Of a DNA stretch of 64,000 nt, positions 34,523 through 43,908 are shown one piece after another. The stretch is from Firmicutes bacterium UBA6113 (lineage in GTDB: Bacteria; Bacillota; Clostridia; Tissierellales; Sedimentibacteraceae). The stretch is from contig DIWF01000036.1 of assembly GCA_002422545.1 (NCBI GenBank), forward strand, positions 62,001 to 126,000. The letters are read 5' to 3'. The first letter of the stretch is position 1. Each line of letters starts with the position of its first letter. The notes under the pieces were generated by a model. That model had not been told where the DNA came from. It saw nothing but the letters and a program-made list of their open reading frames with translations, and searched no databases. A program made the position numbers and the translations under genes.

Positions 34523-36298
34523 ATGTATTACTCAAGCGGTAACTATGAAGCATTTGCACGACCTTTGAAACCGGCAGGAGTGGATCACAAGTCTGCATAC
34601 ATCGTCGGCAGCGGCCTTGCAGCATTGACTGCTGCCTGCTATCTCGTCAGGGACGGACAAATGAAGGGCGAACATGTCCATATTCTTGAAAAAGAACCAA
34701 TCCCAGGAGGAGCCTGTGACGGCTACAAGTATGAGAATGTAGGATATGTCATGCGCGGAGGCCGTGAAATGGACAATCACTTTGAGGTCATGTGGGACTT
34801 GTTCCGTTCTATCCCCTCTATTGAGACTGAAGGCGTAAGTGTTTTGGATGAATATTACTGGCTCAATAAAAAAGACCCAAACTATTCCCTCTGCCGTGCA
34901 ACGGTCAATTGCGGAGAGGATGCTCACACAGACGGCAAGTTTGACATATCAGACAAAGGTGCCATGGAGATCATGAATCTATTCTTCACTCCAAACGAAA
35001 AGTTGCAGGACAAGCGCATCACCGATGTATTCGATGATGAAGTGCTGTCATCAAACTTCTGGCTTTATTGGCGTACGATGTTTGCCTTTGAAAACTGGCA
35101 CAGCGCCTTGGAAATGAAGCTTTATATCCAGCGTTTTATCCATCATATAGGCGGTCTGCCGGACTTTAAGGCGCTGCGTTTCACTAAGTATAATCAGTAT
35201 GAGTCCATGATATTGCCAATGGTAAAATATCTGGAAAGTTTCGGTGTCCAGTTCCACTACGGTGTCAAGGTTGTTAATGTAAAGTTTGATTGCTCCGGCA
35301 ATAAAAAACAGGCAACAAGCATTGAAATAATTCGTGAAGGTAAAAATGACAGCATTGATTTGACAGAAAATGATCTGGTGTTCATAACTAACGGCGGCTG
35401 CGTGGAAAATTCAACAATTGGAGATCAGAATTCGCCAGCCGTTTTCAACACGGAAATCAAAGCCGGTGGAGGTTGGGACATGTGGCGCAAGATTGCAGCA
35501 CAGGACCCCTCCTTTGGACATCCCGACAAGTTCTGCTATGACCCGGAGCAGTCCAATTGGATGAGTGCTACCGTTACAACTCTTGACCAGCGTATCATTC
35601 CTTATATTAAGAATATTTGCAAGCGTGATCCATTTTCCGGCAAAGTGGTGACTGGTGGCATCGTCACAGCGAAGGATTCATCCTGGCTTCTTAGCTGGAC
35701 CATCAATCGTCAGCCGCAGTTCCGCCAGCAGCCCAAGGATCAGTGCCTTGTCTGGGTATATGGTTTGTTCTCAGATAAACCCGGTGATTACATTAAAAAA
35801 TCCATGCGGGATTGTACAGGAAAGGAAATCTGCATGGAATGGCTGTATCACATGGGAGTACCTGAAAACGAGATTGAAGACATGGCTGCCAACAGCGCCA
35901 ATACAGTTCCCTGCATGATGCCTTACATCACGGCCTTCTTCATGCCCCGTGCTTATGGCGACAGACCCGATGTTGTGCCTAAAGGAGCTGTAAACTTTGC
36001 CTTCCTGGGACAGTTTGCTGAAACAGCCCGCGATACAATTTTCACCACTGAGTATTCCATGCGTACAGGCATGGAAGCTGTTTACACTCTTCTTGATATA
36101 GACCGCGGTGTGCCGGAAGTCTGGGGCAGCGTTTATGATCTGCGCGACTTGCTAAACGCCACAGTACAGCTTCGTGACGGTAAGAAAGCAATCGATATGG
36201 ACCTGGGTTTCAAGGAAAAAATTGTATTAAAGAAAGTTCTCAAAAAAATAAAGGGAACTGATATAGAAAAGCTGCTGAAAGAATACAATATAATTTAA
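34523..36298 (+). CDS. ohyA: Oleate hydratase
   Basis: An FAD-dependent hydratase adding water to unsaturated fatty acids such as oleate to give 10-hydroxy acids, a detoxifying step. The 591-residue protein from the ATG at 34523 (GGAGG eight bases upstream) starts MYYSSGNYEAFARPLKPAG, typical of the family. The FAD motif IVGSGLAALTAACYLVRDG follows and EKEPIPGGACDG, which also helps bind FAD. The upstream 14-codon extension of the frame has no ribosome site. Codon use is somewhat richer in G and C than its neighbours, hinting at transfer. Confidence 0.94.
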   Translation: MYYSSGNYEAFARPLKPAGVDHKSAYIVGSGLAALTAACYLVRDGQMKGEHVHILEKEPIPGGACDGYKYENVGYVMRGGREMDNHFEVMWDLFRSIPSIETEGVSVLDEYYWLNKKDPNYSLCRATVNCGEDAHTDGKFDISDKGAMEIMNLFFTPNEKLQDKRITDVFDDEVLSSNFWLYWRTMFAFENWHSALEMKLYIQRFIHHIGGLPDFKALRFTKYNQYESMILPMVKYLESFGVQFHYGVKVVNVKFDCSGNKKQATSIEIIREGKNDSIDLTENDLVFITNGGCVENSTIGDQNSPAVFNTEIKAGGGWDMWRKIAAQDPSFGHPDKFCYDPEQSNWMSATVTTLDQRIIPYIKNICKRDPFSGKVVTGGIVTAKDSSWLLSWTINRQPQFRQQPKDQCLVWVYGLFSDKPGDYIKKSMRDCTGKEICMEWLYHMGVPENEIEDMAANSANTVPCMMPYITAFFMPRAYGDRPDVVPKGAVNFAFLGQFAETARDTIFTTEYSMRTGMEAVYTLLDIDRGVPEVWGSVYDLRDLLNATVQLRDGKKAIDMDLGFKEKIVLKKVLKKIKGTDIEKLLKEYNII

Positions 36299-36303
36299 TA
36301 ATA

Positions 36304-36330
36304 GAAGCGGCATGATGTTCATGCCGCTTC
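36304..36330 (+). terminator. Hairpin after oleate hydratase
   Basis: GAAGCGGCATG and CATGCCGCTTC form a perfect 11-base stem right after the stop codon. No T-run follows, so it may act as a transcript end stabiliser or bidirectional boundary. Confidence 0.5.
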
Positions 36331-36346
36331 ACTATATGTAAATAAA

Positions 36347-37009
36347 TCAACTTAATATTTTTTCTTTGCTAAACATTGTTCCAAACACCACAGCTAATAT
36401 AATGCAGCTAACCAATACAGCTCTTTCCATAATCATATTTGTCAATACTGTTCCTAAAATAACTCCAATAATAAAAAATAAAATTATTCCATATAACTCC
36501 AGGCTTTTAGTCAGATCATGAACATTTTTTGTATGTTTATATAAAAACAACTGTTCTGTTGCACTGCGCAGGTTGCCCGTACACATGGTCGTGGTATATT
36601 TTCTGAAGCACTCAAACTGTAGGGCGCATACAAAGGAAATTGCCGAGTTGACAATCAAGTCCTTATTTCCCTTAGGAACAAATGCAACAACAGTTAATAC
36701 AACAACTTCCACAGCCACTACAATTTGTCTCCAATGAATGAGGGAATTTTGTTTAAACTTGCTTTTAATTAACTCTGAAAAGACAATTCCCAAAATAAAT
36801 GCTGCAATGGGTATCATGTAGTGAATTGTATTGCTCAAGTTTTTCTGTGAAATATTCAATCCCATAAGAACAATGTTTCCTGTTTGTGCATTGGCAAAAA
36901 CCTTTCCCCGTGAAATATATGTATAAGCATCAAGATAGCCGCCAACAACTGCCAACAAGACACCTACCAGGTATGATTCGGACATCTGCGTATATTCTCT
37001 TTTTAACAT
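36347..37009 (-). CDS. YoaK-family (DUF1275) membrane protein
   Basis: 220 residues from the ATG at 37009, which follows TTGGAGGTAATT; a longer frame starts inside this region without support. Five or six membrane helices, with GGYLDAYTYISRGKVFANAQTGNIVLMGL near the N-terminus split over the first two, are characteristic of YoaK/DUF1275. Function is unknown. It converges on oleate hydratase. Confidence 0.88.
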   Translation of the reverse strand: MLKREYTQMSESYLVGVLLAVVGGYLDAYTYISRGKVFANAQTGNIVLMGLNISQKNLSNTIHYMIPIAAFILGIVFSELIKSKFKQNSLIHWRQIVVAVEVVVLTVVAFVPKGNKDLIVNSAISFVCALQFECFRKYTTTMCTGNLRSATEQLFLYKHTKNVHDLTKSLELYGIILFFIIGVILGTVLTNMIMERAVLVSCIILAVVFGTMFSKEKILS

Positions 37010-37248
37010 AATTACCTCCAATGACCATTTGCTCAAAAAAATAACCGTTTAAATTTTAAAAGAACTTCAAAATTTTAACACGGTTATCTTAAATAATCAA
37101 CTAAAAGATCAATATCAATACATCTTCCTAATACAATATACCATTAAATTCCCTTATTTTTCATATAGGTATATCAATTAGTTCTGATTTATTATATAAT
37201 TTAGTTATTATGTAGAATTGTCATCTTATTAAACAGGGGGAGTAGGCA

Positions 37249-38235
37249 GTGAGTTTATTTTGGTTTGATAGACTTCAATATTCGGAAACATTAAAAAAAC
37301 TGATTATTTTTGAATTTTTTGAAACAGATATTACAAATATCAATAGGATTACTAAAGCTACTTGGAACTCGAAACTGGCTAAAGAAATTCTTGATAAATT
37401 TACATATGAAAAACACTGTTTAATACGTAGTCTTATGCGTTCAAACGACAGCATATATTATTATTTAATATTCTATTCTAATAACGAATTACATAAAAAA
37501 ATAGTTATTGAATATAAAGATAAACATACAAGACATATACATGAGTATGGAGGCTTTGAGGATCTTCAAAGCTGGTTTCTTAAAATTAACAATATTGATG
37601 GAGATTCTCATTCAAAACCTTTAGGAAAAGTTAAAACCTCTACTGAATATGCAAAAAACTTAGTGTATAATTACTGGAAATCAAATATAAATACCAATGA
37701 TGATCAGGGTCTGGAATTTACTAAAAGGTTATTAACATATAAAGATTCTAAGGAAAATCTCACTGAGGCGACTACAAAAGGATTTGATTTCGATTTTTTC
37801 ATTTTCTTTGAAGAAAATAATTCCTTAATTAATATAGAATTTGCTCTTAATTATAAAAATACCAAGGAAAATTATGTATGCACCCCCATGAAGTATTGCT
37901 GGGGATATGGCCCTCCTGGTGTTCCAGATAATAAAATGAAATATAACAGGCTGTGGAAGGCTACAAAATTGTTGAATGGTGAATTTTCAATATTAAACTA
38001 TAGTGAGAATAACAATGACATAGGATTTAGCATTATTAATGATTTAGATTATGACAGAGGATTTTTAAATGAAACTAAATATATAATCTCCAAAAACAAC
38101 TTTGAAAAATCCATTTTTGAAACTGCTAATGAAGACTGCTTGTCTTTTAAGCATTTTGATGAGAACAGCAAACAAATTAAGCAATATGATAAAGACTTTT
38201 TTGATAAGTGGAAAATAAATAGAAATAAGTACTAA
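37249..38235 (+). CDS. Putative restriction-endonuclease-like protein
   Basis: 328 residues starting at GTG behind GGGGGAG. No family is recognised with certainty. The segment GFDFDFFIFFEENNSLINIE followed by FALNYK has the strand-turn-strand acidic pattern of PD-(D/E)XK nucleases, though Glu and Lys are spaced wider than in ExK. MKYCW followed by KYNRLWKATKLL is also reminiscent of hypothetical nucleases in restriction loci. It ends 12 bases before the AlwI-like stub and converges on two adenine methylases. It is very AT-rich and Lys/Asn-rich, as expected for transferred DNA. Restriction activity is inference. Confidence 0.5.
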   Translation: MSLFWFDRLQYSETLKKLIIFEFFETDITNINRITKATWNSKLAKEILDKFTYEKHCLIRSLMRSNDSIYYYLIFYSNNELHKKIVIEYKDKHTRHIHEYGGFEDLQSWFLKINNIDGDSHSKPLGKVKTSTEYAKNLVYNYWKSNINTNDDQGLEFTKRLLTYKDSKENLTEATTKGFDFDFFIFFEENNSLINIEFALNYKNTKENYVCTPMKYCWGYGPPGVPDNKMKYNRLWKATKLLNGEFSILNYSENNNDIGFSIINDLDYDRGFLNETKYIISKNNFEKSIFETANEDCLSFKHFDENSKQIKQYDKDFFDKWKINRNKY

Positions 38236-38247
38236 TGAGGTGTAAAC

Positions 38248-38352
38248 ATGGCAAGATGTTGGAGTTTAAGTACTACCATTAGGAATCCAGAACGGATGTC
38301 TGGATTTTGGATTTTGGAAGTTAGAAACGGGCTGTCTCAAATAATTTATTAA
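38248..38352 (+). pseudogene. 34-codon stub resembling the N-terminus of an AlwI-type endonuclease
   Basis: A good ribosome site (TGAGGTG) precedes an ATG. The first 17 residues, MARCWSLSTTIRNPERM, resemble the start of AlwI-family type IIS restriction enzymes (W-S-x-S-T-T-x-R-N-P-E-R). After this the frame loses similarity and stops within a hairpin. I read it as the 5' end of a deleted endonuclease gene whose partner methylases remain downstream on the other strand. The match is from memory of the family and needs a search. Confidence 0.45.
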
Positions 38353-38370
38353 ACTAAAAAGAGATAGCCC
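38329..38370. repeat. Inverted repeat at the end of the AlwI-like stub
   Basis: GGGCTGTCTC (38329-38338) and GAGATAGCCC (38361-38370) pair with one mismatch around a 22-base AT-only stretch. The GGGCTGTCTCA end resembles the terminal repeats of some Firmicute insertion sequences, so this may be an excision scar. It may equally terminate the methylase or endonuclease transcripts. Confidence 0.4.
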
Positions 38371-38395
38371 TATATGTAATTAAAAAAATAATGTT

Positions 38396-39310
38396 CTAAT
38401 AATTAGTTATTAAAACTTCAACAGTTTTTTTCAAACGGTCTTTAATTTGGTAGTTTGAATTATTATAATTCATATCTAAATAGTGTATTTTATAATCATT
38501 GTTTGTTATCCAGCTCTCAAGTATAGTATTCTTAATGCCTTTATTTTCAATAACATTGGAGAGAGCAAAATTTATATTATTCTTATTTAAGTTATCAAGA
38601 AGCTCATAAAGTTGGTATTCACAATCCTCAGTCCAACCGCCTTGTTCGTTATATGCAGCATTTGTTATGAAATATGGCGGATCAGCGTAAACGAAAGTTC
38701 CTTTAAAATCATTTGCCGTAAGCGATTTAAAATTAGCATTAATAAATTCAGAGTTGCTGTCTTTTATGTTTTTCAAAAATGCAATTAAATTATTTTTAAT
38801 TTTACTATTAAAATCTCTCTTCCCCACAGGAATATTATAGCTTCCTTCTTTGTTAAATCTGATTTGATTGTTAAAGCCAAAAACGATCAGAGTGTAAAGC
38901 ATAATATTTTTTTTAAACCCATTATTTTCGTGTTCTAATGAATTATAATCATTTCGCAAATTCAAGAACTTCTCACGATTATAATTGGCAAGCCCATCTG
39001 AACTGGTACATCCATAATATTCATATCCAAAAAAACTGCTGTCAGAAAGCCCATAAGTTTTTATAATATTTTCAATTTCTGACAATATAATATCTATTTC
39101 ATAAGCTTTAAAGACATTTAACAACTCAATTAATTGCGGATTAAAATCAATAAACTTCTTGCTATTTGCGTTGACATTTATTCCAACATTACATCCACCA
39201 GAGAATAAATCAACAAATTGATCAATATTGTCAGGGAAAAGAGGAAGAATTTGCTTCAATAATTTATGCTTGCCACCAGTATAATTAAATGGGGATTTTA
39301 TATAGTCCAT
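38396..39310 (-). CDS. D12-class DNA adenine methyltransferase (Dam family)
   Basis: 304 residues. Motif I-like FNYTGGKHKLLKQILPLFP at the N-terminus and VDLFSGGCNVGINV bind S-adenosylmethionine. The catalytic motif IV is DPPY in FVYADPPYFITNAAY. The target-recognition segment lies between. It transfers methyl to adenine N6. It follows the second methylase by 10 bases, so the two are co-transcribed, as in type IIS systems where each strand of an asymmetric site has its own enzyme. Confidence 0.92.
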   Translation of the reverse strand: MDYIKSPFNYTGGKHKLLKQILPLFPDNIDQFVDLFSGGCNVGINVNANSKKFIDFNPQLIELLNVFKAYEIDIILSEIENIIKTYGLSDSSFFGYEYYGCTSSDGLANYNREKFLNLRNDYNSLEHENNGFKKNIMLYTLIVFGFNNQIRFNKEGSYNIPVGKRDFNSKIKNNLIAFLKNIKDSNSEFINANFKSLTANDFKGTFVYADPPYFITNAAYNEQGGWTEDCEYQLYELLDNLNKNNINFALSNVIENKGIKNTILESWITNNDYKIHYLDMNYNNSNYQIKDRLKKTVEVLITNY

Positions 39311-39320
39311 AGTCCTTCCT

Positions 39321-40550
39321 CTAGTTAACTCTGCAGTAATAAATCAATTCTTTATGATTGTCGATTTTGCTCTTTCCGGTTGTAAAGGCATTAAAGTCTG
39401 TTTCATAGACTTTAACCTCACCCTTTTGTTTCAAAATCTCAATAATTTCTTCATTTGAGATTTTTGCATTGGAGCGTCCATTTCCTTTTTTGGCCATATT
39501 ATTATAAGAAACCAGAATATGATTTGTTCTTACATTCTTTATCAAATCCCTAAAAGTCTCTACAGCTTTTACAGTACAATAATTGCTTTTTATGTGATTT
39601 CTTTGTTTTATTTTTTTAGCCTTTCCTTGCAATTCAGGCTTTTTATTCTCTGCAATATTTTCTAATAAATGATACGCATCTCCGTACTGTCTGCTATTAT
39701 AAGGTGTATCAATATATGTCATATCTGCTTGTACTTCTTTAACAAGTACGTTGGCATCACAATTATAGATTTGATTATTTGTATTAGCATCATCATTAAT
39801 ATTTGGCATTAATAATTCTAAGTCCTTTATGTTATCAAGAGTCTCTCTATACGCATCATAATGACCGCATGTGTTTGCAACTTTGTCTGCTGCATAAAGC
39901 AGTGATGTTATAAGTATATTTTTTTCGCGAGCATTAATAGAATTCTGTTCATATAATACATCGATTTGATCCCTGACATAACCGATTTTTCTGGCATTTT
40001 GGATTGTAAAGTATCTATTTCCAAAATTAATAGACATATAATTATCATCATTGATGGTTGCTGCGTTAAGTTGTTTTATTGTATTTATTAATTTTCCAGC
40101 GTCATAACTCCCAGCACTGAAAAAAGTATCATATGCAATATAATTTGATTTCAAAATGTCATTAACTATAACTACCTTGTTTTGATTATTGTAATAGTTT
40201 GAAACAACACCTGTGCCAGCAAAGGGCTCGAAAAATGTATTAAAATCCTCAACATTTTCTCTAATAATACTTTCAATGAAATCAATTAGCTTTTGTTTGC
40301 TCCCCAAATATCTTCGGTTTGACATTTCTAATAAAGTATCGTCATTATGTTTTTGAATGCTTAAATTCTTATTATACTTTTCACTAAGAAGTTTTTGAAG
40401 CTGATCGAGGTCTTCTTGTGTCCAAATACGCCATCCGCGCCAATCCTTAACAGGTTCATTCAGCAATCCTCCTTGTATCCAATTATATAATGTCTGTCTA
40501 CTAATATCGAATTCATTTACTATGTATTTTGTACTAATTTCCTTTAGCAT
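39321..40550 (-). CDS. D12-class DNA adenine methyltransferase with N-terminal HTH
   Basis: 409 residues from the ATG at 40550 after GGAGGACAA. Residues 1-55 form a MerR-type helix-turn-helix (YIVNEFDISRQTLYNWIQ, WRGWRIWTQEDLDQL). Residues about 80-400 are the methylase: RYLGSKQKLIDFIE, FFEPFAGTGVVSNYY and motif IV TYIDTPYNSRQY, a DTPY variant of DPPY. A methylase carrying its own DNA-binding head could repress its own promoter, as control proteins do in restriction systems (inference). First gene of the methylase pair. Confidence 0.88.
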   Translation of the reverse strand: MLKEISTKYIVNEFDISRQTLYNWIQGGLLNEPVKDWRGWRIWTQEDLDQLQKLLSEKYNKNLSIQKHNDDTLLEMSNRRYLGSKQKLIDFIESIIRENVEDFNTFFEPFAGTGVVSNYYNNQNKVVIVNDILKSNYIAYDTFFSAGSYDAGKLINTIKQLNAATINDDNYMSINFGNRYFTIQNARKIGYVRDQIDVLYEQNSINAREKNILITSLLYAADKVANTCGHYDAYRETLDNIKDLELLMPNINDDANTNNQIYNCDANVLVKEVQADMTYIDTPYNSRQYGDAYHLLENIAENKKPELQGKAKKIKQRNHIKSNYCTVKAVETFRDLIKNVRTNHILVSYNNMAKKGNGRSNAKISNEEIIEILKQKGEVKVYETDFNAFTTGKSKIDNHKELIYYCRVN

Positions 40551-40672
40551 TTGTCCTCCTGCATGCATCTAATGCATCTTGCTAATTTTACTATTTAATG
40601 ATACCATTATATATGAATTGCAGCAATAGTAATTTTAGCATTATATTAATAAATAACTGCGAATCTCAGCCT

Positions 40673-40717
40673 ATGGGGACGGTTCGAGACTTTTTCACTA
40701 GTTTCAACCGTCCCCAT
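40673..40717. repeat. Short palindromic member of the GGGGACGG repeat family
   Basis: ATGGGGACGGTT (40673-40684) and AACCGTCCCCAT (40706-40717) form a perfect 12-base stem with a 21-base loop. The ends match those of the longer copies at 53791, 56817 and 63851; this looks like an internally shortened copy. Confidence 0.75.
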
Positions 40718-40744
40718 TGATATCTATGGTTCTATCTCAAAAAT

Positions 40745-41620
40745 CTAAATCTTTCCTAATTCCCTTAAATCTTCTCTTAAAACTTTTAATACATTCTCCC
40801 TTGCTGCAGTTAAAGGAAGTCTTAATCCTCCAACATTTACTCCCATCAAATTTAATGCTGCTTTTACTGGTATTGGATTTGATATTATAAATAAGTTCTT
40901 AAAGATATTTAATAATTTTAGATGTATTTCTTTTGCCTTTTCAGTATCCTTAGTTATGAAAGCATCTATCATTTCCTTCATTTCAGGACCTACGACATGA
41001 GAGGCTACACTAACTATCCCATAGCAACCTATTGACATTGCAGGAAGTAACATTGAATCGTCTCCTGAATAAATTAAAAAATCCTTAGGGACGCGCTTTA
41101 TTATTTCAGCAAATTGAATTATATTTCCACTTGCCTCCTTTAAAGCTACTATATTATCAATTTGAGCAAGTTTTTCTACCGTTTCAGGTAATATATTGCA
41201 ACCAGTTCTTCCGGGTACATTATATAGCATAATTGGTAAATCAACAGATTTTGCAACTTCCTTAAAGTGACAATACAGAGAGTCCTGATCAGGTTTATTG
41301 TAATATGGCGTAACTACCAGAAGTCCATCAACCCCCACCTCTTGTGCTGCCTTTGCATTTTCTATGGTAATTTTTGTATTATTAGTCCCTACACCCGCAA
41401 TTATAGGAACATCTACAGAAGCCTTTATAATCTTATATAAATTTATTTTTTCATCATCTGTTAGTGTTGGAGCTTCTCCAGTTGTTCCTGTTATGACTAA
41501 AGCAGTACTTCCCTCCTCGACTAATTTAATTGCCAGTGAACTGGCAGCTTCGAAATCGACATTTAACTCTTCATCAAAAGGTGTTACCATAGCCGTTATC
41601 AATCTTCCCCATTTAACCAT
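40745..41620 (-). CDS. dapA: 4-hydroxy-tetrahydrodipicolinate synthase
   Basis: Condenses aspartate semialdehyde with pyruvate. The 291-residue protein has VITGTTGEAPTLTDDEK, GVGTNNTKITIENAK, the active-site Tyr in LPIMLYNVPGRTGCN and the Schiff-base Lys in IVALKEASGN. It is transcribed away from asd-lysC. With these and dpaAB it supplies dipicolinate, so this copy is probably devoted to sporulation rather than to lysine alone (inference). Ribosome site AAAGGGGAAATG. Confidence 0.94.
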   Translation of the reverse strand: MVKWGRLITAMVTPFDEELNVDFEAASSLAIKLVEEGSTALVITGTTGEAPTLTDDEKINLYKIIKASVDVPIIAGVGTNNTKITIENAKAAQEVGVDGLLVVTPYYNKPDQDSLYCHFKEVAKSVDLPIMLYNVPGRTGCNILPETVEKLAQIDNIVALKEASGNIIQFAEIIKRVPKDFLIYSGDDSMLLPAMSIGCYGIVSVASHVVGPEMKEMIDAFITKDTEKAKEIHLKLLNIFKNLFIISNPIPVKAALNLMGVNVGGLRLPLTAARENVLKVLREDLRELGKI

Positions 41621-41756
41621 ATCATTTCCCCTTTCAAAAAAATATTGTAATCCATTTTATGAAATAGACCGTTATTTGCTAACAAAAATAAACCTCATGA
41701 ATAAAATAAAAACATCTGATTAATGCAATCTTAGAAAATTTAAGGAGGATTTGATT

Positions 41757-42767
41757 TTGGATTATTATAATGTAGCAATCGTAGGAGCCACGGGAGCTGT
41801 TGGCAAGGAACTTTTAGAGATTCTTATTGAAAGACAATTTCCTATTAAATCTATTAGGTTATTAGGCACTGCTGCTAACAAAGGTCGAGAAGTGAAATTT
41901 AAACATGAAATATTATATACAGAAGAAGCTTGTGAAGGTGCGTTTGAGGATGTTGATATTGCATTTTTCTGTGTTGATGCTGAAATAAGTAAAAGTTTAT
42001 CCCCCTTGGCAATTAGGGAAGGAGCTGTTGTCATAGACAATAGCAGTGCTTTTAGAATGGATGATAATGTTCCTTTAATAGTTCCTGAAGTTAATCCACA
42101 AAATTTAAAAAATCATACAGGTCTTATAGCAAATCCTAACTGTTCTACTATACAAATGTTGGTACCTCTAAAACCGATACATGATAAATATAATATAAAA
42201 AGAATAGTGGTATCCACATACCAATCTGTTTCTGGTACTGGTAAAAATGCAATTGATGAACTGAATGAACAAGCAAGGGATTATGTAAATGAAAAGGAAA
42301 TAAAACATTCAGTATACCCATATCAAATCTTATTTAATGCTCTTCCACACATTGATACATTTCTTGATACCGGATATACCAAGGAAGAAATGAAGATGGT
42401 CAATGAAACACATAAAATATTAGATGAAAAAATTGAGATAACAGCTACAACAGTTAGAATACCTGTGTTTAGAGGGCATTCTGAATCAGTGAATATTGAA
42501 ACAGAATTACCTTTTAACATTGAGGAAATTAAGAAGTTACTTGAAGATTTCTCTGGAGTTATTGTATTAGATAAACCTGAGGAAAAATTGTACCCTATGC
42601 CTTTGTTTTCAAAGAATACCAGCGACGTCTTTGTTGGTCGTATCAGACGTGATTTTACTGTAGAAAACGGACTTAATATGTGGATTGTGGCAGATAATCT
42701 GCGTAAAGGTGCAGCATTAAATGCTGTTCAAATAGCCGAATCACTCATTGAGCAGGACCTAGTATAG
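41757..42767 (+). CDS. asd: Aspartate-semialdehyde dehydrogenase
   Basis: Reduces aspartyl phosphate to aspartate semialdehyde with NADPH. 336 residues from the TTG at 41757, eight bases after AAGGAGG; an earlier TTG at 41751 is too close to the site. IVGATGAVGKELLEIL binds NADP. The catalytic Cys is in LIANPNCSTIQM and the His in RIPVFRGHSES. It lies 10 bases upstream of the aspartokinase gene in one unit. Confidence 0.94.
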   Translation: MDYYNVAIVGATGAVGKELLEILIERQFPIKSIRLLGTAANKGREVKFKHEILYTEEACEGAFEDVDIAFFCVDAEISKSLSPLAIREGAVVIDNSSAFRMDDNVPLIVPEVNPQNLKNHTGLIANPNCSTIQMLVPLKPIHDKYNIKRIVVSTYQSVSGTGKNAIDELNEQARDYVNEKEIKHSVYPYQILFNALPHIDTFLDTGYTKEEMKMVNETHKILDEKIEITATTVRIPVFRGHSESVNIETELPFNIEEIKKLLEDFSGVIVLDKPEEKLYPMPLFSKNTSDVFVGRIRRDFTVENGLNMWIVADNLRKGAALNAVQIAESLIEQDLV

Positions 42768-42777
42768 GAGGCAGAAA

Positions 42778-43761
42778 ATGGGCATAGTAATTCAAAAATT
42801 TGGAGGAACTTCTCTGAGAAATTTAAGTAATAAAAGTGAATTTCTTAACCTAGTAAAAAAAGAAACACAAATTGGCAGTGAGCTTGTTATAGTTGTATCC
42901 GCAATGGGCAGAAGCGGAGACCCTTATGCTACTGATACTTTAATAAATAAGTTAGAGAATATAAGTACCACCATAGATCCAAAGAAGAAGGACTTAATCA
43001 TGTCAGTTGGAGAAATAATTTCCGCAGCTCTGGTATCTCATATATTAGAAAGTGAAGGTTTATCCTCCGAAGCCTTAATGGGATTTCAAGCCGGAATAAT
43101 TACAGACGATAACTTTAATTCCGGTAAAATAATTGATATCAACACAGATAAAATCCAAAAATATCTAAATAAAAATAAAATCGTTGTGGTTGCTGGTTTT
43201 CAAGGGGCTACGGAGGACTTGGAAATAACCACACTTGGCAGAGGAGGCAGTGATACAACAGCTGTAGCACTTGGCGGATATTTAAATGCCGAAAGAGTAG
43301 ATATATTTACCGATGTGCCTGGAATTGCTGTTACCGATCCAAGGGTAGTACCAAATGCCAGATATATTAAGAAAATTTCCTATGATGATATGTATAGATT
43401 GGCAATTAACGGAGCAAATGTAATTCATCCAAACGCTGTTTTACTGGGAAAACAATATAATATACCTATCAGAATCCTATCAACATTTGCGGATGACCAG
43501 GGTACACTTATTTCGAATGATAAAAGCAACTTAAGAATAATAGGTTTTGGAATAAAAAAACAAGAAAACAATTCAATTATATCCTTTATTTTCAATGATG
43601 ATTATGGGTATGAAATCAAAGAAGAATTGGATAAATTTTTGATAAATGAAAAAGAGCAATTAATTAATACAGAATATTTTAATGATCAAGCTTCTATAGA
43701 AGTTAAAAATGAAGCGCTTTCTGAATTTTTACAAAGATTATATTCAAATTTCTTCCAATAA
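42778..43761 (+). CDS. lysC: Aspartokinase with shortened regulatory region
   Basis: Phosphorylates aspartate. The catalytic domain is intact (IVIQKFGGTSLRN, TLGRGGSDTTAVALG, DVPGIAVTDPRVV). The protein is 327 residues against about 400 usually. After residue 245 only about 80 residues remain, too few for the normal tandem ACT domains, and they are poorly conserved. Feedback by lysine or threonine may therefore be altered or absent, suiting the heavy flow to dipicolinate during sporulation. It is coupled to asd, with ribosome site AGGAGGCAG; a terminator follows. Confidence 0.88.
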   Translation: MGIVIQKFGGTSLRNLSNKSEFLNLVKKETQIGSELVIVVSAMGRSGDPYATDTLINKLENISTTIDPKKKDLIMSVGEIISAALVSHILESEGLSSEALMGFQAGIITDDNFNSGKIIDINTDKIQKYLNKNKIVVVAGFQGATEDLEITTLGRGGSDTTAVALGGYLNAERVDIFTDVPGIAVTDPRVVPNARYIKKISYDDMYRLAINGANVIHPNAVLLGKQYNIPIRILSTFADDQGTLISNDKSNLRIIGFGIKKQENNSIISFIFNDDYGYEIKEELDKFLINEKEQLINTEYFNDQASIEVKNEALSEFLQRLYSNFFQ

Positions 43762-43764
43762 ATT

Positions 43765-43791
43765 AACGGTGCAAATTCTGCACCGTTTTTT
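43765..43791 (+). terminator. Terminator after asd-lysC
   Basis: AACGGTGCA and TGCACCGTT (43765-43773, 43779-43787) form a 9-base stem with a 5-base loop and a T-run. Confidence 0.9.
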
Positions 43792-43794
43792 GTA

Positions 43795-43846
43795 TGCCCT
43801 AACATCGTTTTTCAGAGTGGTTTTTCTGAAAAGCGGCGGTAGGGCA
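43795..43846. repeat. Long imperfect hairpin between lysC and dpaB
   Basis: TGCCCTA (43795-43801) pairs with TAGGGCA (43840-43846), and TTTTCAGA with TCTGAAAA inside, giving a 52-base cruciform-like unit just after the lysC terminator. It looks like a small palindromic element of REP type; no other copy was noticed in this window. Confidence 0.45.
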
Positions 43847-43908
43847 ACCACAACATTATGATACCCGATTTCTTTGACCGGACAAATAAATTGCCCAACA
43901 AGACTGTT

